Source: Mesostigma viride (Eukaryota; Streptophyta; Mesostigmatophyceae; Mesostigmatales; Mesostigmataceae). From it: a DNA stretch of 44,302 nt. A model generated the notes under the pieces. It did no database searches. It was not told where the DNA came from and was given only the letters and a program-made list of their open reading frames with translations. The stretch lies in assembly GCA_009746045.1 (NCBI GenBank), contig RPFO01001331.1, forward strand, positions 1-44,302. Reading direction: 5' to 3'. The translations under genes were made by a program, and so were the position numbers. Shown here piece by piece: positions 28,789-39,281 of the stretch. How positions within the stretch are numbered: position 1 is the first letter of the stretch; every line of letters starts with the position of its first letter.

Positions 28789-30112
28789 AGCTTCCCTCCC
28801 CTCCCCTCCCTTCTTAGCTTCCCTCCTTCCTTGCATTACTTAAGTTCCTATAGCTTCCTTCCCCTCCCCTCCCATATCCCATAGCTTAATGCCCTTCCCT
28901 TTCCTCCCTCTCCCTTTGTAGCTTTCCTCCCCTCCCTTTCTTAGCTTCCCTCCTTCCTTGCATTACCTAAGTTCCTTTAGCTTCCTTCCCCTCCCCTCCC
29001 ATATCCCATAGCTTAATGCCCTTCCCTTTCCTCCCTCTCCCTTAGTAGCTTTCCTCCCCTCCCTTGCTTAGCTTCCCTCCCTCGTTGCATTACCTAAGTT
29101 CCTTTAGCTTCCTTCCTCTCCCCTCCCATCCCTGAGCTTCCCTCCCCTTTCGTCCCTCTCCCTTCTAAGTAGCTTTCCTCCCCTTCCCTTTGTTAGCTTA
29201 CCTCCTTCCTTGCATTACCTAAGCTCCTTTAGCTTCCTTCCCCTCCCCTCCCATGTCCCATAGCTTAATGCCCTCCCCTTTCGTCCCTCTCCCTTAGTAG
29301 CTTTCCTCCCCTTCCCTTTCTTAGCTTCCCTCCTTCCTTGCATTACCTAAGTTCCTTTAGCTTCCTTCCTCTCCCCTCCCATCCCTGAGCTTCCCTCCCC
29401 TTTCCTCCCTCTCCCTTCTAAGTAGCTTTCCTCCCCTTCCCTTTCTTAGCTTGGGGGCTTCCTTGCATTACCGAAGTTCCTTTAGCTTCCTTCCCCTCCC
29501 CTCCCCTCCCATCCCTGAGCTTCCCTCCCCTTTCGTCCCTCTCCCTTAGTAGCTTTCCTCCCCTTCCCTTTCTTAGTTTCCCTCCTTCCTTGCATTACCC
29601 AAGTTCCTTTAGCTTCCTTCCTCTCCCCTCCCATCCCTTAGCTTCCCTCCCCTTTCCTCCCTCTCCCTTCTAAGTAGCTTTCCTCCCCTTCCCTTTCTTA
29701 GCTTGGGGGCTTCCTTGCATTACCGAAGTTCCTTTAGCTTCCTTCCCCTCCCCTCCCATCTTAGCTTCCCTCCCCTTTCCTCCCTCTCCCTTAGTAACTT
29801 TCCTCCCCTTCCCTTTCTTAGCTTCCCTCCTTCCTTGCATTACCTAAGTTCCTTTAGCTTCCTTCCCCTCCCCTCCCATATCCCATAGCTTAATGCCCTT
29901 CCCTTTCCTCCCTCTCCCTTAGTAGCTTTCCTCCCCTCACTTTCTTAGCTTCCCTCCTTCCTTGCATTACCTAAGTTCCTTTAGCTTCCTTCCCCTCCCC
30001 TCCCATATCCCATAGCTTAATGCCCTTCCCTTTCCTCCCTCTCCCTTTGTAGCTTTCCTCCCCTCCCTTGCTTAGCGTCCCTCCCTCGTTGCATTACCTA
30101 AGTTCCTTTAGC
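28789..30112. repeat. Polypyrimidine satellite, ~125-bp unit
   Basis: About eleven copies of a unit with CCTTGCATTACCTAAGTTCC, CTTTAGCTTCC and runs of CCCTCCCC/CCTTTCC. The plus strand is almost entirely C and T, so it is a strong candidate for triplex (H-DNA) formation. Some units have variants (GGGGGCTTCC near 29455 and 29705, shared by two copies), suggesting block duplication. No gene. Confidence 0.9.
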
Positions 30113-30480
30113 TACTTGGGAGCGGCGGGAGCGATGCCGACGAAAGGGCTGGCTGCGGCAAGAACGTCGTCCAGCGACCGGGTTTCTGGGGCGGCAGGTG
30201 TTGTTGGGGCCTCCATAGCTACGGGGAAGATGTCGAATGCTGGGGCGGGGGGCGCAGGCGTGCTATTCACGAAGGGAATGCCGCCATATCGAGTCGAAAA
30301 TAGCGATATCTGCTGGGCAGGCCGAGGTCGAGAACGTACGAAATCGGGGACGATAGCTGCCGGAAATTATACCAGCGTGTTTGTCATCAGAAGACGAGTC
30401 GAATGCAACAAACCCGACTAAATTTCATGGCCTGAATCGAAAGTTATGAGCATTCTCGGCAGCCATAGCTCGGCATATTT
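30113..30480 (-). pseudogene. LINE 5' monomer and ORF1 start, fragment inside CACTA
   Basis: On the minus strand, 30480 to about 30285 matches the 5' monomer of the large LINE (GCTCATAACTTTCGAT, the AATTTC block, GACGAACACGCTG-like and GCCCAGCAGATATCGC segments). An ORF1-like start (GATATGGCGGCATTC) follows, in a different, Ala/Pro-rich sequence that stops within about 60 codons. It breaks off where the polypyrimidine satellite begins. Probably captured or inserted before the CACTA element moved. Confidence 0.7.
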
Positions 30481-30690
30481 TCGCGTACGTCGTTGAGCTG
30501 ATGCTCTGGGAAATTTGAATGATTGATAAGGGTTAATTCAACTAGTGTGTTTCTTAGTAGTATAATGTGTTTCTTCATTAATTTGAATGATTGATAATTG
30601 ATTAATTAATTTGAATTATTGCCACATGATGTTTCCATGAAGTCAAATGACAACGCAAATCACAATACACTAGGTTGGACAAATCACAAG
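30481..30690. other. CACTA interior, AT-rich, no gene
   Basis: AT-rich with repeated TTTGAATGATTGATAA and ATTAATTTGAAT blocks. No ORF. Confidence 0.6.
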
Positions 30691-31011
30691 GTTACGGCCC
30701 GTATACTTGTCCAGTATACTGGCCGTAAAATTTACTACCGTATACTTTTTCTAGTATACTGGCCGTAAAATTTACTACCGTATACTTTTTCTAGTATACT
30801 GGCCGTAAATTTTACTACCGTAAATTTTTTCTCGTATACTGGCCGTAAAATTTACTACCGTAAATTTTTTCTCGTATACTGGCCGTAAAATTTACTACCG
30901 TAAACTTTACTGCCGTATACGAGAAAAAGTATACGGTAGTAAATTTTACGGCCAGTATACGAGTGGTAAGTATATGCGTACGAACGCAAAATTTACGGCC
31001 CGTAAAAATTT
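30691..31011. repeat. CACTA right subterminal repeats
   Basis: Tandem ~60-bp units of GTATACTGGCCGTAAA and TTTACTACCGTATAC type, ending in inverted copies (GTATACGGTAGTAAATTTTA). They resemble the left end in motif but differ in spacing. Confidence 0.88.
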
Positions 31012-31049
31012 CCGTATACGTGTACGGCCCGTAAATTTATAGTATAGTG

Positions 31050-34023
31050 TGTCGTCATGTCGTCCTCGCAGTCAGGAAGCCAACTGCCGAGCAGCTTGAA
31101 GCGGCCTGAAGTAGGGTAGTTGACCTCGGCATCGTCTAAGAGGCGGAGTGTGGGTGGGGGCCCTGCCATGCCGAGGGCCAGGGCCTCCGTTTTGGGGCTG
31201 ATTTCTAGACCAACCGCCCGAGCCTCGAGCGCCAGGCAGTCCAGCCAAAGTTGGGCAGACTCCGGCTTCTCGATGAGCGTGATGTCGTCGGCATAAATGA
31301 GGTCAGCTAGTAAATTCTGCTTGTTAGTCGGCCCCCCTTCCCCAAGCTCGTTCGTGATCGCTAGGCCAGGGGCACGGCCTGCAATGCTAGCAAAGCGAGC
31401 ACGTGCCTGGCGCATAACATAATCCACTACAATAATAAACAGGTACGGCGACAGGACGCAACCCTGCCAGACGCCGGTCTGCAGTGGGCAGGGCGGGGTT
31501 ATGCCGTGCTGAGTGCGCACCGAAGTGGTGGACCCCTCATACAGCGTGCGGATGACGGTAATCAGGGGAGTGGGGACGCGAGCGCGAGCAAGTACAGCCC
31601 ATAGAGCGTCCCAGAGGACAGAATCAAAAGCCTTGATGAAGTCGACGAAGATCAGGATGGCGGGAAACTCACCAGGTTGCAGGAGAGCGATTTCCTCGAA
31701 GAGGCGACGCGCGACGAAGATGGCCATGACGGTGTTGCGCCCAGGACGGAAGCCCATTTGACTTTCCCCAAGGTGACAGTCGAGAGCAGAACGAAGGCGG
31801 TTGAGGATCATGCGCATGAACAACTTAAGTGCGGCGCTCTGGATGCAGACTCCTCTGTAGTTGGCGGGGTCGTCAGGGGAACCTTTGTTTTTGTACAGCA
31901 TAATACGGTAGCTGTGCTGCCACTCAGGAATCGGCGGCGCGTCGGCAAGCAGGATCCGGTTGCAGACGTCAAGCAGGAACCCCGTGAGCGCCGTCAGCTT
32001 AATCACCGGGGCTGGGAGCTGGTCAGGTCCAACGGCAGCATAGAAGCGGAGTTGCTTGGCGGCGGTGCTCAGCTCGAGCTCGGTGAACGGCGGGAGCTCG
32101 TTGGGGTGGGCCAGGGGTTCCGTCAGGGCTGGGTACGTGTAGTCCTGCTCAGCGGCGGGCGGCGTGGGCGGCGCAGGGACGTCCGCCGGTGCTACTGCCA
32201 GGCGTGCGGCCGCCAGAGGGCCAAGCGGCGGAGGCGGCGGGGGGCGCCGAGCAGCCGGGACTGGGAGGAATACCACTGGTTGAGCTGCTGCTGCGGTGAG
32301 CCAGAGAGCGTCCGCGGCGCCGGCTGCGCGCCGCCGGCGGGCCGTTGGGCGTGACGCAGGCGGGTCCAGGCGTACTTGCCGTGCTGGTCCTTGAGGTGGG
32401 CGAAGTACTCGCGGACATGAAGGTCCTCCTGCTCCTTGGTCGCCTGCCGGATGGCCGAGTGGTAATCGGCTTTGAGGCGGGCGTAGCGGGCGGGGTCGCG
32501 GTTGTCGCGCAGGGCTTGCCGGGCCTGGATGACGGCGGGGAGCCGGTGCAGGCTGGTGAAGCGGGGCGGGCGGCGGGGGGCAGTAGGGCCCCGGCCGCGG
32601 GCAGCTTGTCAGCGAGGTGCCGAAGGGCCGATGCCGGGCCGGCAGCGAACAGCTGGGCGTGGCTGGCCGGGATGTCCAGCGCGTCGACGAACGCCTCTGC
32701 GGCGCGCTTGTGGGCGCGTTTTTCAGGGAAGTCCTCCAGAGCGTCGTCAGATTTCTCGAGCAACTGAAGTGTGCGCAAATCAGGTGGTGCCACGTGCTTA
32801 CGAAAGGGCGAGGGGAATCGCAGGCGGATGCGGGCGGTGACGATGCGATGATCGGAGCGCACCAGGGGGATCACATGCGAGCGAGCAGCTAGTACAGATC
32901 CTTGATGACGCTTGCGCATTACAACATAGTCAATGCAGCGTTCAGTGCCAGTTGGCGAGGTGTGTGTGACCAAAGCATCTGGACTATGTGGAAAGCGGGT
33001 GTTGGCAGTGACCAAATCGCATGTCGTAAGCAAATCAGCAAAAAGTTCGGTGTTGGCATTGGAGACCGTACCGTTGGGGGCGTGCTGACATCCGCCAGTA
33101 CCCGGTGGTAGCGTGGCGTTGGCGTCCAGCAGCAGAGCGAGGTAGTTGCGACCAGGGATGCCGTTCGCCAGGTTCTCCAGCGCTGCAAAGAAGTCCTTGC
33201 GGTCTTGTTCTGGGTGGCCGGAGTGGGGTGCGTAACCAACGCCCACCGTCAGGGCGTAGGTCGAGTGGCCCTCCATCGAATGAAAAGTGGCCACGAGGAG
33301 CCGAGCGTTGACCAGCTGGGGTTCGCCCATGTGGCGTACGGCGAGCGGGGAGCAGAGGAGACCGACGCCCCCGTTCCCGGTGCCGTCGCCGCCTCCGTAG
33401 TAGAACCGCCAGCCGTCGATGTCGTCAGCAACAAGGGCAGTTGATCCGCGGGCCGATGCAGTGCGCCTGTGTTCTTGGATTCCCAGGATGGCGATATTAT
33501 TGTCGATGCAGAAACCAATAAGATTGGAGACTCGATGGCACTGACAGTCGTCACTGCGCAGGCAGTGACAGCGGTCAGCGTCGGGCTGGAGCGTGCGGGC
33601 GTTGAAGGTGGCGATGACCAAGGGCGCGCGTTGACCGAAAAGGGGGGTGCAGGCGGGGGTGGGGGCGGAGATGGAGCAGGGTGGTGATGGGGGTGGGGGT
33701 GGAGGTGGTGGGGTAGGGGGGGCGGGTTGGGGACTTATGCTTTCAATCACCATTTCGATTCTTCCTGCCAACGCGTCGAGGCGACGCCGACGGTTGGCTC
33801 GGGTGGCCAGGTAGAATGAGTTTGCGTCTGCACGCATAAGAAATGCGTGCAGTCTGAGGAGGTTTCGGAGGCGGCCGCGCGAGGCGGGGCTAACCTGGCT
33901 CACTGCCGACCCGTTGCTCTCTCTCCGACAGCCCGAGGGCTGCGAAGGCAAAGGGGCGGGAAGGGGAGTTAGGCAGATCCCACTGCTAGAGCCGCGGAGC
34001 CGCGGGGCCGCGAGCGTCGTCAT
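31050..34023 (-). pseudogene. LINE ORF2: APE endonuclease and reverse transcriptase
   Basis: Starts at ATG 34023, overlapping the ORF1 stop. Residues ~135-390 are the APE endonuclease: ATFNARTL, GIQEHR (catalytic Glu), GVGLL, VGVGYAP, LLLDANA, IDYVVM and SDHRIV, all in order. After about residue 430 the frame shifts near 32580 and again near 32230; the correct reading lies in a third frame between them. From about 32200 RT is intact to the CACTA insertion: NYRGVCI, GFRPGRNTV, VDFIKAFDS (first Asp), WQGCVLSPYLF and LIYADDITLI (YADD catalytic pair). The protein nicks target DNA and primes reverse transcription from the nick. The catalytic residues are all present; only frame breaks and the transposon disable it. 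Confidence 0.9.
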
Positions 34024-35489
34024 TGATAGGAGAGAAGGGTTCGCAGCGCGGGCTCCGGCTCAGGTGCAAAGCGAACGAATTTATTAGGGGGACGGCCAAG
34101 CCTGGCAGCCATACCTGAGCTGAAGTTGCCCCGGCGGATCCCCACACGTGCTGGGGAGCAGGTGACCGTCGATGCCGGTGGCGATGGCGGTGACGGCGGG
34201 GGCCGAGCAGGGGGCTGGGGCGCTGGCACGGCGGTATCCATGGGGGTCGCCGTCATTGGAGGAAGGTCCTGGCCGTTAATGCGGACGATGAAGACGCCAT
34301 TAAAGAGGCGGGCATAGATGCTGCACCGTAGTTGCGGGTTGGCCTGCTTGGCTGCCCGAGCCTCGTGGACCTCCGGCCGGTTCAAAGCGGCAGCCCGGGC
34401 CTCAAGCTGCTCCGGGGTATAGTAATCGTCGATGCTCAGTTGGGTATCGTGGAGGTTCCGGCGGGCCTTCTGCACCTGCAGTTTGTCCTCCTTGCGGTGG
34501 AATTCCACCAAGACAGGGGCGGTGGGGCCGCCGAGCCGTCGTGCCGTTTTGATGACGACGCTTTGGGCCACGCCGAGCTTCCCCAGGAAGGGGTCGCCCC
34601 GGAGGTAGGTGCCCAGGCGTGCATCGTTGACGTTCGAGGGGACGCCACGTACCACAATACTGCATGAGCGAATGGGTTCGTGCATAGCATCCCTTGTGCT
34701 GGCCTTGACGGCTGTTTTGATTTCGTTGATGAGCTCCGTAGGGTTCTGAAGCGTGGCGGCATAGGTGGTCTTGGCAGGAGTTATGGAGGCGGCAAGTTGT
34801 TGCTGGAGCTGGTGGAGGAGCTGCTGCTGCTGCTGCAGCCCTGCTGCAATGTGGGTGATGGCGGAGTGGATGGAGGTGTCGGCGTGTGAGGAATGGGCGT
34901 GGTGGGTGGCGAGGTGGTTGTGGACAGGGTTGAGGGCAGCGTTGAGGAGGGGAGGGAGGCGATCGAAGCACGTATTGGCGACTTGCTTGGCGGTGATGTT
35001 GATGGCGGCCGCAACAGTGGGGTCGGCTCCCAGGTCCAGAGAGGCCATGACAAAGCGCTCAAGGGCGCTGTCGGAAAGACGGGAGCACGTCCACCAGACT
35101 GCGAGGCAGAGGTCAGTGTCGTCGGGGTCGTCGTGGAGAAAGTCCGACAGGTGGGTAACCTGTTGGTTGCAGTCCCGGATCTCGCACTTTTTCTCGGCAG
35201 CCAGGTGCAGGATGGTGAGGGCGGCAGCTCGGGACAGGCGCATGATGGCGTTAAGGCCTGGCCATTTGCCAGGTAAAAATGCGGCAGCTTCCTCGGCAGA
35301 AAAGGCCTCCTCGCGGGTATCCATGGCAAGGTCGCTGTTCGGCGGAGCGGTGGAGTGGAGCGGCTGGATGCTGACAGTGGCGTCCGGCATAGCGTGCAAG
35401 GGTGTTTCCAATGACGCCATGGCTTCGTCAGCGAGTTGGTGCAGGGCCGCGGACGCTTGTGATTGCTGGGATGAGTCGTATTCCGCCAT
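34020..35489 (-). CDS. LINE ORF1 RNA-binding protein, intact (489 aa)
   Basis: ATG at 35489 directly after the 5' monomers, one open frame to TGA at 34020. Residues ~70-190 are helical with KKCEIRDC and Trp-rich segments, not recognised. Residues ~215-235 are a Gln-rich coiled coil (LQQQQQLLHQLQQQ), suited to trimer formation. Residues ~275-350 are RRM-like (SCSIVVRGVPSN, APVLVEFHRKEDKLQV). Residues ~360-420 match the ORF1p C-terminal domain (LSIDDYYTPEQLEAR, FNGVFIVRING). A Pro/Ser-rich tail follows. ORF1 proteins bind the LINE transcript and form the RNP. The stop codon shares bases with the ORF2 ATG (ATGA), suggesting stop-restart translation of ORF2. Confidence 0.85.
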   Translation of the reverse strand: MAEYDSSQQSQASAALHQLADEAMASLETPLHAMPDATVSIQPLHSTAPPNSDLAMDTREEAFSAEEAAAFLPGKWPGLNAIMRLSRAAALTILHLAAEKKCEIRDCNQQVTHLSDFLHDDPDDTDLCLAVWWTCSRLSDSALERFVMASLDLGADPTVAAAINITAKQVANTCFDRLPPLLNAALNPVHNHLATHHAHSSHADTSIHSAITHIAAGLQQQQQLLHQLQQQLAASITPAKTTYAATLQNPTELINEIKTAVKASTRDAMHEPIRSCSIVVRGVPSNVNDARLGTYLRGDPFLGKLGVAQSVVIKTARRLGGPTAPVLVEFHRKEDKLQVQKARRNLHDTQLSIDDYYTPEQLEARAAALNRPEVHEARAAKQANPQLRCSIYARLFNGVFIVRINGQDLPPMTATPMDTAVPAPQPPARPPPSPPSPPASTVTCSPARVGIRRGNFSSGMAARLGRPPNKFVRFAPEPEPALRTLLSYQ

Positions 35490-35503
35490 ATCGAGCTGAA
35501 AAA

Positions 35504-35985
35504 ACAGCGATATTTGCTGGGCAGGGCGGTGCCGGTATCTTCGGAAATATTGAGCGATAGCTGGAGAAAATTATATCAGCGTGTTCGTCTTCAAAAGACG
35601 AGTCTAATGCAACCAACCCGATGAAGTTTCATGGCCGGAGTCAAAAGTTATGAGCATTCTCGTATATTGCAACAGCGATATTTGCTGGGCAGGGCGGTGC
35701 CGGTATCTTCGGAAATATTGAGCGATAGCTAGAGAAAATTATATCAGCGTGTTCGTCTTCAAAAGACGAGTCTAATGCAACCAACCCGATGAAATTTCAT
35801 GGCCGGAGTCAAAAGTTATGAGCATTCTCGTATATTGCAACAGCGATATTTGCTGGGCAGGGCGGTGCCGGTATCTTCGGAAATATTGAGCGATAGCTGT
35901 AGAAAATTATATCAGCGTGTTCGTCTTCAAAAGACGCGTCTAATGCAACCAACCCGATGAAATTTCATGGCCGGAGTCAAAAGTT
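35504..35985 (-). promoter_or_regulatory. Three 168-bp monomers at the LINE 5' end
   Basis: Units start (plus-strand sense) at 35504, 35672 and 35840, with ACAGCGATATTTGCTGG at the same point of each. The period is exactly 168 and the differences are few. The first monomer borders the ORF1 ATG; the third is slightly truncated. Tandem 5' monomers drive transcription in mouse L1 and some other LINEs; a promoter role here is inferred from position. Confidence 0.75.
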
Positions 35986-36034
35986 AAGTATTCGGCACCC
36001 TAGACCATGCAAATGAGCTCAGATTGGAGCCGAA

Positions 36035-39000
36035 CAGGATTGATAGAGCCTAGTAACTCTCCCTACTCAGCTGGTGTCCTGTTAGTTCCTAAGCCAAATG
36101 GCAAGTTTCGCCTAGTCACTGATTATAGGAAGTTGAATGATATTACTGTGAAGTCTAAATACCCTCTACCTCGTATTGATGATATATTTAATACGGTTAA
36201 AGGTTCCACTTGTTTCACAGTACTGGATTGTGCTGATGGTTTTTGGCAGTTGCGGATAGCTCCTGAGGATTGCCATAAAACCGCCTTTGCTACCCCTTTT
36301 GGTCATTACCAGTTTAGAGTAGCGGCTATGGGACTCTGTAACTCGCCTGCCTCTTTTCAAATGTTAATGAATGAAGTGCTTAGACCTGTTATGGGAAATT
36401 CTCACCTTCCTCAGGTGTCCTCTGATTTAAAGGATCCTTCCTTCTCCTCTGTTTCTTTATCTGAGCATGACCGTTCTTGTGCTCAAGCGTACTTAGATGA
36501 TATTCTTATTTACTCTCCTGATTTTGAAACGCACCTACGTGATTTAAAGAAAGTATTAGAAATAATGGCTGAAAATTCTTTGTGGGCGCGCCGTGCTAAA
36601 GTTCGTTCGGGTAGGAGTGTCCCATTTTTAGGGCACGTTCTGTCAGATGCCGGGGTCGCTACCGACCCGGATAAAACTAAGTCAATTCAGGAATGGCCTA
36701 CCCCTACCGACGTTAAAGGTGTACGTAGTTTTCTAGGAATTGCTTCTTACTATAGGCGTTTTATCCCGCGTTTCGCAACTATAGCAGCCCCTATTAATCA
36801 TTTATTAAAGAAGGATATCCCCTTTGTTTGGAGTAGTGAATGTCAGTCGGCTTTTCAGTGCCTAAAATCCCTACTCCTTTCCCCTCCTGTACTCATCCTA
36901 CCGGATACTACTAAACCTTTTGTTGTGGCTACAGATGCTAGTAAGGTAGCTATAGGTGGCGTCCTTCTCCAGGATCAGGGTCAGGGCTTACAGCCAATTG
37001 AGTATATCTCTAGGACAATGCTCCCTGCGGAGCGTAACTATCCCGTACACCAGCAGGAACTCTTAGCGGTGGTGTATTGTTGCCACGCGTGGCAGCACTT
37101 TCTTAAAGGTGCTCAATTTGATGTCTGCCTGAATGAACCCTGTGAGCTAGATCCTTATAGATTAGTTATCCAAACGGATCACCGTCCCCTTACCCATCTT
37201 CTCTCCCAACCCAACCTTACCCCTCGGCAAGCGCGCTGGATGGAATTTTTAGCACAGTTTTCCCCTTTTAAACTTCAGTATGTCAAGGGTGTAGATAACA
37301 TAGTACCAGATGCACTCTCTCGTCGTGCAGACTATTCCTTTTTCGAGGACCTTGATGTTCTCAATACTACTCTAGTTCCTACTACTATGGGTGTAACCCC
37401 TTATGGTGAACTACCTGATGATGAATCCTATGCCTACCTCTTTCATACAGCTGTTCGCATGCCTGATCTCCTTTCTCACGTAGGACTCTCTCTCCCGTGT
37501 GAGGCCCTTCCCGTGGCCTCGGTGGGGGGGAGGGGAAAAATAAAATTTCTATACCGCTTAGCCATATAGCGACTAGGTCAGGAAAGTCTTATGAAAACGT
37601 AGTCCCTCTAGGACCTCCCCTTCTCTTTGGCAAGGCGGTAGGAGATCTCTTTAAACCTGTTCTGGATACCTCTGTAGCGATGCCTACCTCTGATCTTGAA
37701 CGCCTTATTAGTAGATTTACGGCCACTGAGCCGGAAGCATTAGCTGCCATTGCTGCACATCCCCAACAATTAGGCAAGCACCCTTGTAAATTTGTAGGTG
37801 GGTTTTTATATGTGCAGGTAGCAGATTCTCCCCCTCAATGGCGCCTGTATGTCCCTCCTATCTGTCGCTCCTCCTTGCTCTTTGAGTTGCATGACTTAGC
37901 TGCTCATCAGGGTGGTAAACGGGTACGGGACTTAGTAGCCCGCTCTTATTACTGGCCTTCCCTTTATAAGGATGTAGATGAGTATGTTAGAACTTGTCAA
38001 TCTTGCCAGGAGATGAAACCCAATAACGTAGGACAGATAGCAGAACCTAGGACCTTGCCTGACCCCATCATGCCGTGGGATTCTATCATGATGGATTTTG
38101 TAGGACCTTTTAGAAAGAATGATAGGGGCAATGCCCAAATCCTTGTGTTCATAGATCGTTTTACTCGTATGTGCCATCTCGTGCCGTGTCCTTTAGAACT
38201 CACAGCACGTGATTGCGCACGCCTATACCTCAATAATGTATACAGATATCATGGTTTGAGTAGGCAGTTTATTAGTGATAAGGATAAGTTATTTACCTCA
38301 GATTTTTGGCAGCAGTTTTTCGCTGCCATCGGTACCAAGGTTACCTACGGTACTGCCTACCACTCCTCCTCCTCTCATTTAGTAGAGCGTCTTAATAGGG
38401 TAGTGGAAGAAGCGCTTAGGCACTATGTGAATGGCTCGGGAAGTGATTGGGAGGATTATTTATGTTTGGTAGAATTCTCCCTCAACAATTGCCCCAGGCT
38501 GCGCATGGATATACGCCCTTCTTCCTAGATACTGGTAGACAGCCTCTTACCCCTACCTCTCTCTTAGCTAGTCCTCTACGGGACAAGGATGATGTGTCCC
38601 GAGATACTGTAGAAGGTGTACAGTCCTTACTAGATAGAATGAAAACTGCTCATGACCACGCGATCTCAGGGTACCAAAAAGCTCAGTCTAAGTACCTTGC
38701 TAGGTTGCGTGCCTCCTTAGATAGAAGAGCACCTGAGATAGAAATAGGAGATCTAGTATTAGTAGAAGGCCCCCGTGTTGGCCGTTTTGCTCATAAGTTT
38801 GAAGCAGAACTTAAGGTCAAACTTAGGCCCGCCTTCTTAGGACCCTTCCATGTGTTGTCTAGAGTAGGAAATTTCTTATATAAAGTCGATATCCCTACCT
38901 CTTGGCAGACACATTCAAACACCTTCCATAGAAGCCAGCTGAAACTGTACCACCCTAGTACGTTCGCTGGTAGAGAGCTAGCGCCTGCCCCTTTAGAGCA

Positions 39001-39205
39001 TAACCCTGACACTGGGGAAGTAGAAGACGAAGTAGAAAGCATCGTGGCCCATAGAGATATCAAAAAGGGCCGCGGTACCCAGCGTCAGTATAAAGTGAAG
39101 TGGATGTATGCTCGTAGTGAAGTAGATAAGGTCTGGTATACGGAGAGTGAGCTAGATGGGTGTAGTCGCCTGCTGCAGGAATATAAAACCCTGCACAAGC
39201 TCTAG
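36035..39205 (+). pseudogene. pol: Ty3 pol, part 2: RT, RNase H, integrase, chromodomain-like tail
   Basis: Resumes in frame after the LINE target duplication. RT: VPKPNGKFRLVTDYRKLN, FTVLDCADGFWQ, FGHYQFRVAAMGL and the catalytic YLDDILIY, with an extra ~20-residue segment before YLDD. RNase H: VATDASKVAIGG, HQQELLAV, QTDHRPL, DALSR. A frame change near 37540 leads to integrase: zinc-binding HDLAAH...CQSC, then the DDE core (MDFVGPF, ISDKDKLF, HLVERLNR). Another break near 38500 precedes the GPY/F-type region (LRPAFLGPFHVLSRVGNFLYKVD). The C-terminus (VESIVAHRDIKK, YKVKW, VWYTESEL) looks like a chromodomain, which in chromoviruses steers integration to heterochromatin. It ends at TAG 39205. 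Catalytic residues are present; the frames are broken. Confidence 0.92.
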
Positions 39206-39281
39206 TTGTAGACCTTCTCCTCTCTTATGTTATGTCTGCTGTCGACGGGTGGTTGGTTGTCCCCTCCCCTCCGCAGCCGTC

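Larger units (their letters stand above)
25311..31049. mobile_element. Non-autonomous CACTA (EnSpm-type) transposon, 5.7 kb
   Basis: Terminal inverted repeats of 38 bp begin CACTATACTATAAA (25311-25348 and 31012-31049, two mismatches). Flanking TG dinucleotides (25309-25310 and 31050-31051) are the target duplication: deleting the element plus one TG rejoins the LINE ORF2 in frame. CACTA elements usually show a 2-3 bp TSD and dense subterminal repeats, and both are seen. The interior is satellites, microsatellites and a LINE fragment. No transposase-like ORF was found, so it depends on a transposase in trans. Confidence 0.9.
24555..36034 (-). mobile_element. LINE (non-LTR retrotransposon), near full length, split by CACTA
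   Basis: Inserted antisense into the Ty3 RT. CAGGATTGAT at 24545-24554 and 36035-36044 is the 10-bp target duplication. On its own strand: three 168-bp 5' monomers, ORF1, ORF2 (APE endonuclease, RT, C-terminal region), and a short 3' region ending in TTAA repeats next to the left TSD. About 5.7 kb once the CACTA element (25311-31049) is removed, so it is not 5'-truncated. ORF2 has frame breaks. The clade was not assigned: APE plus an RRM-type ORF1 fits L1-like LINEs, but a phylogeny is needed. Confidence 0.92.

Noticed and set aside
25311-31049. Assignment to Tc1/mariner or PIF/Harbinger from TA-rich termini
   Set aside because: The LINE frame is restored only with a TG duplication and CACTA ends, not TA or a 3-bp TWA.
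34765-35499. 244-codon plus-strand ORF opposite LINE ORF1
   Set aside because: Shadow of the intact minus-strand ORF1, which has RRM and C-terminal domain motifs.
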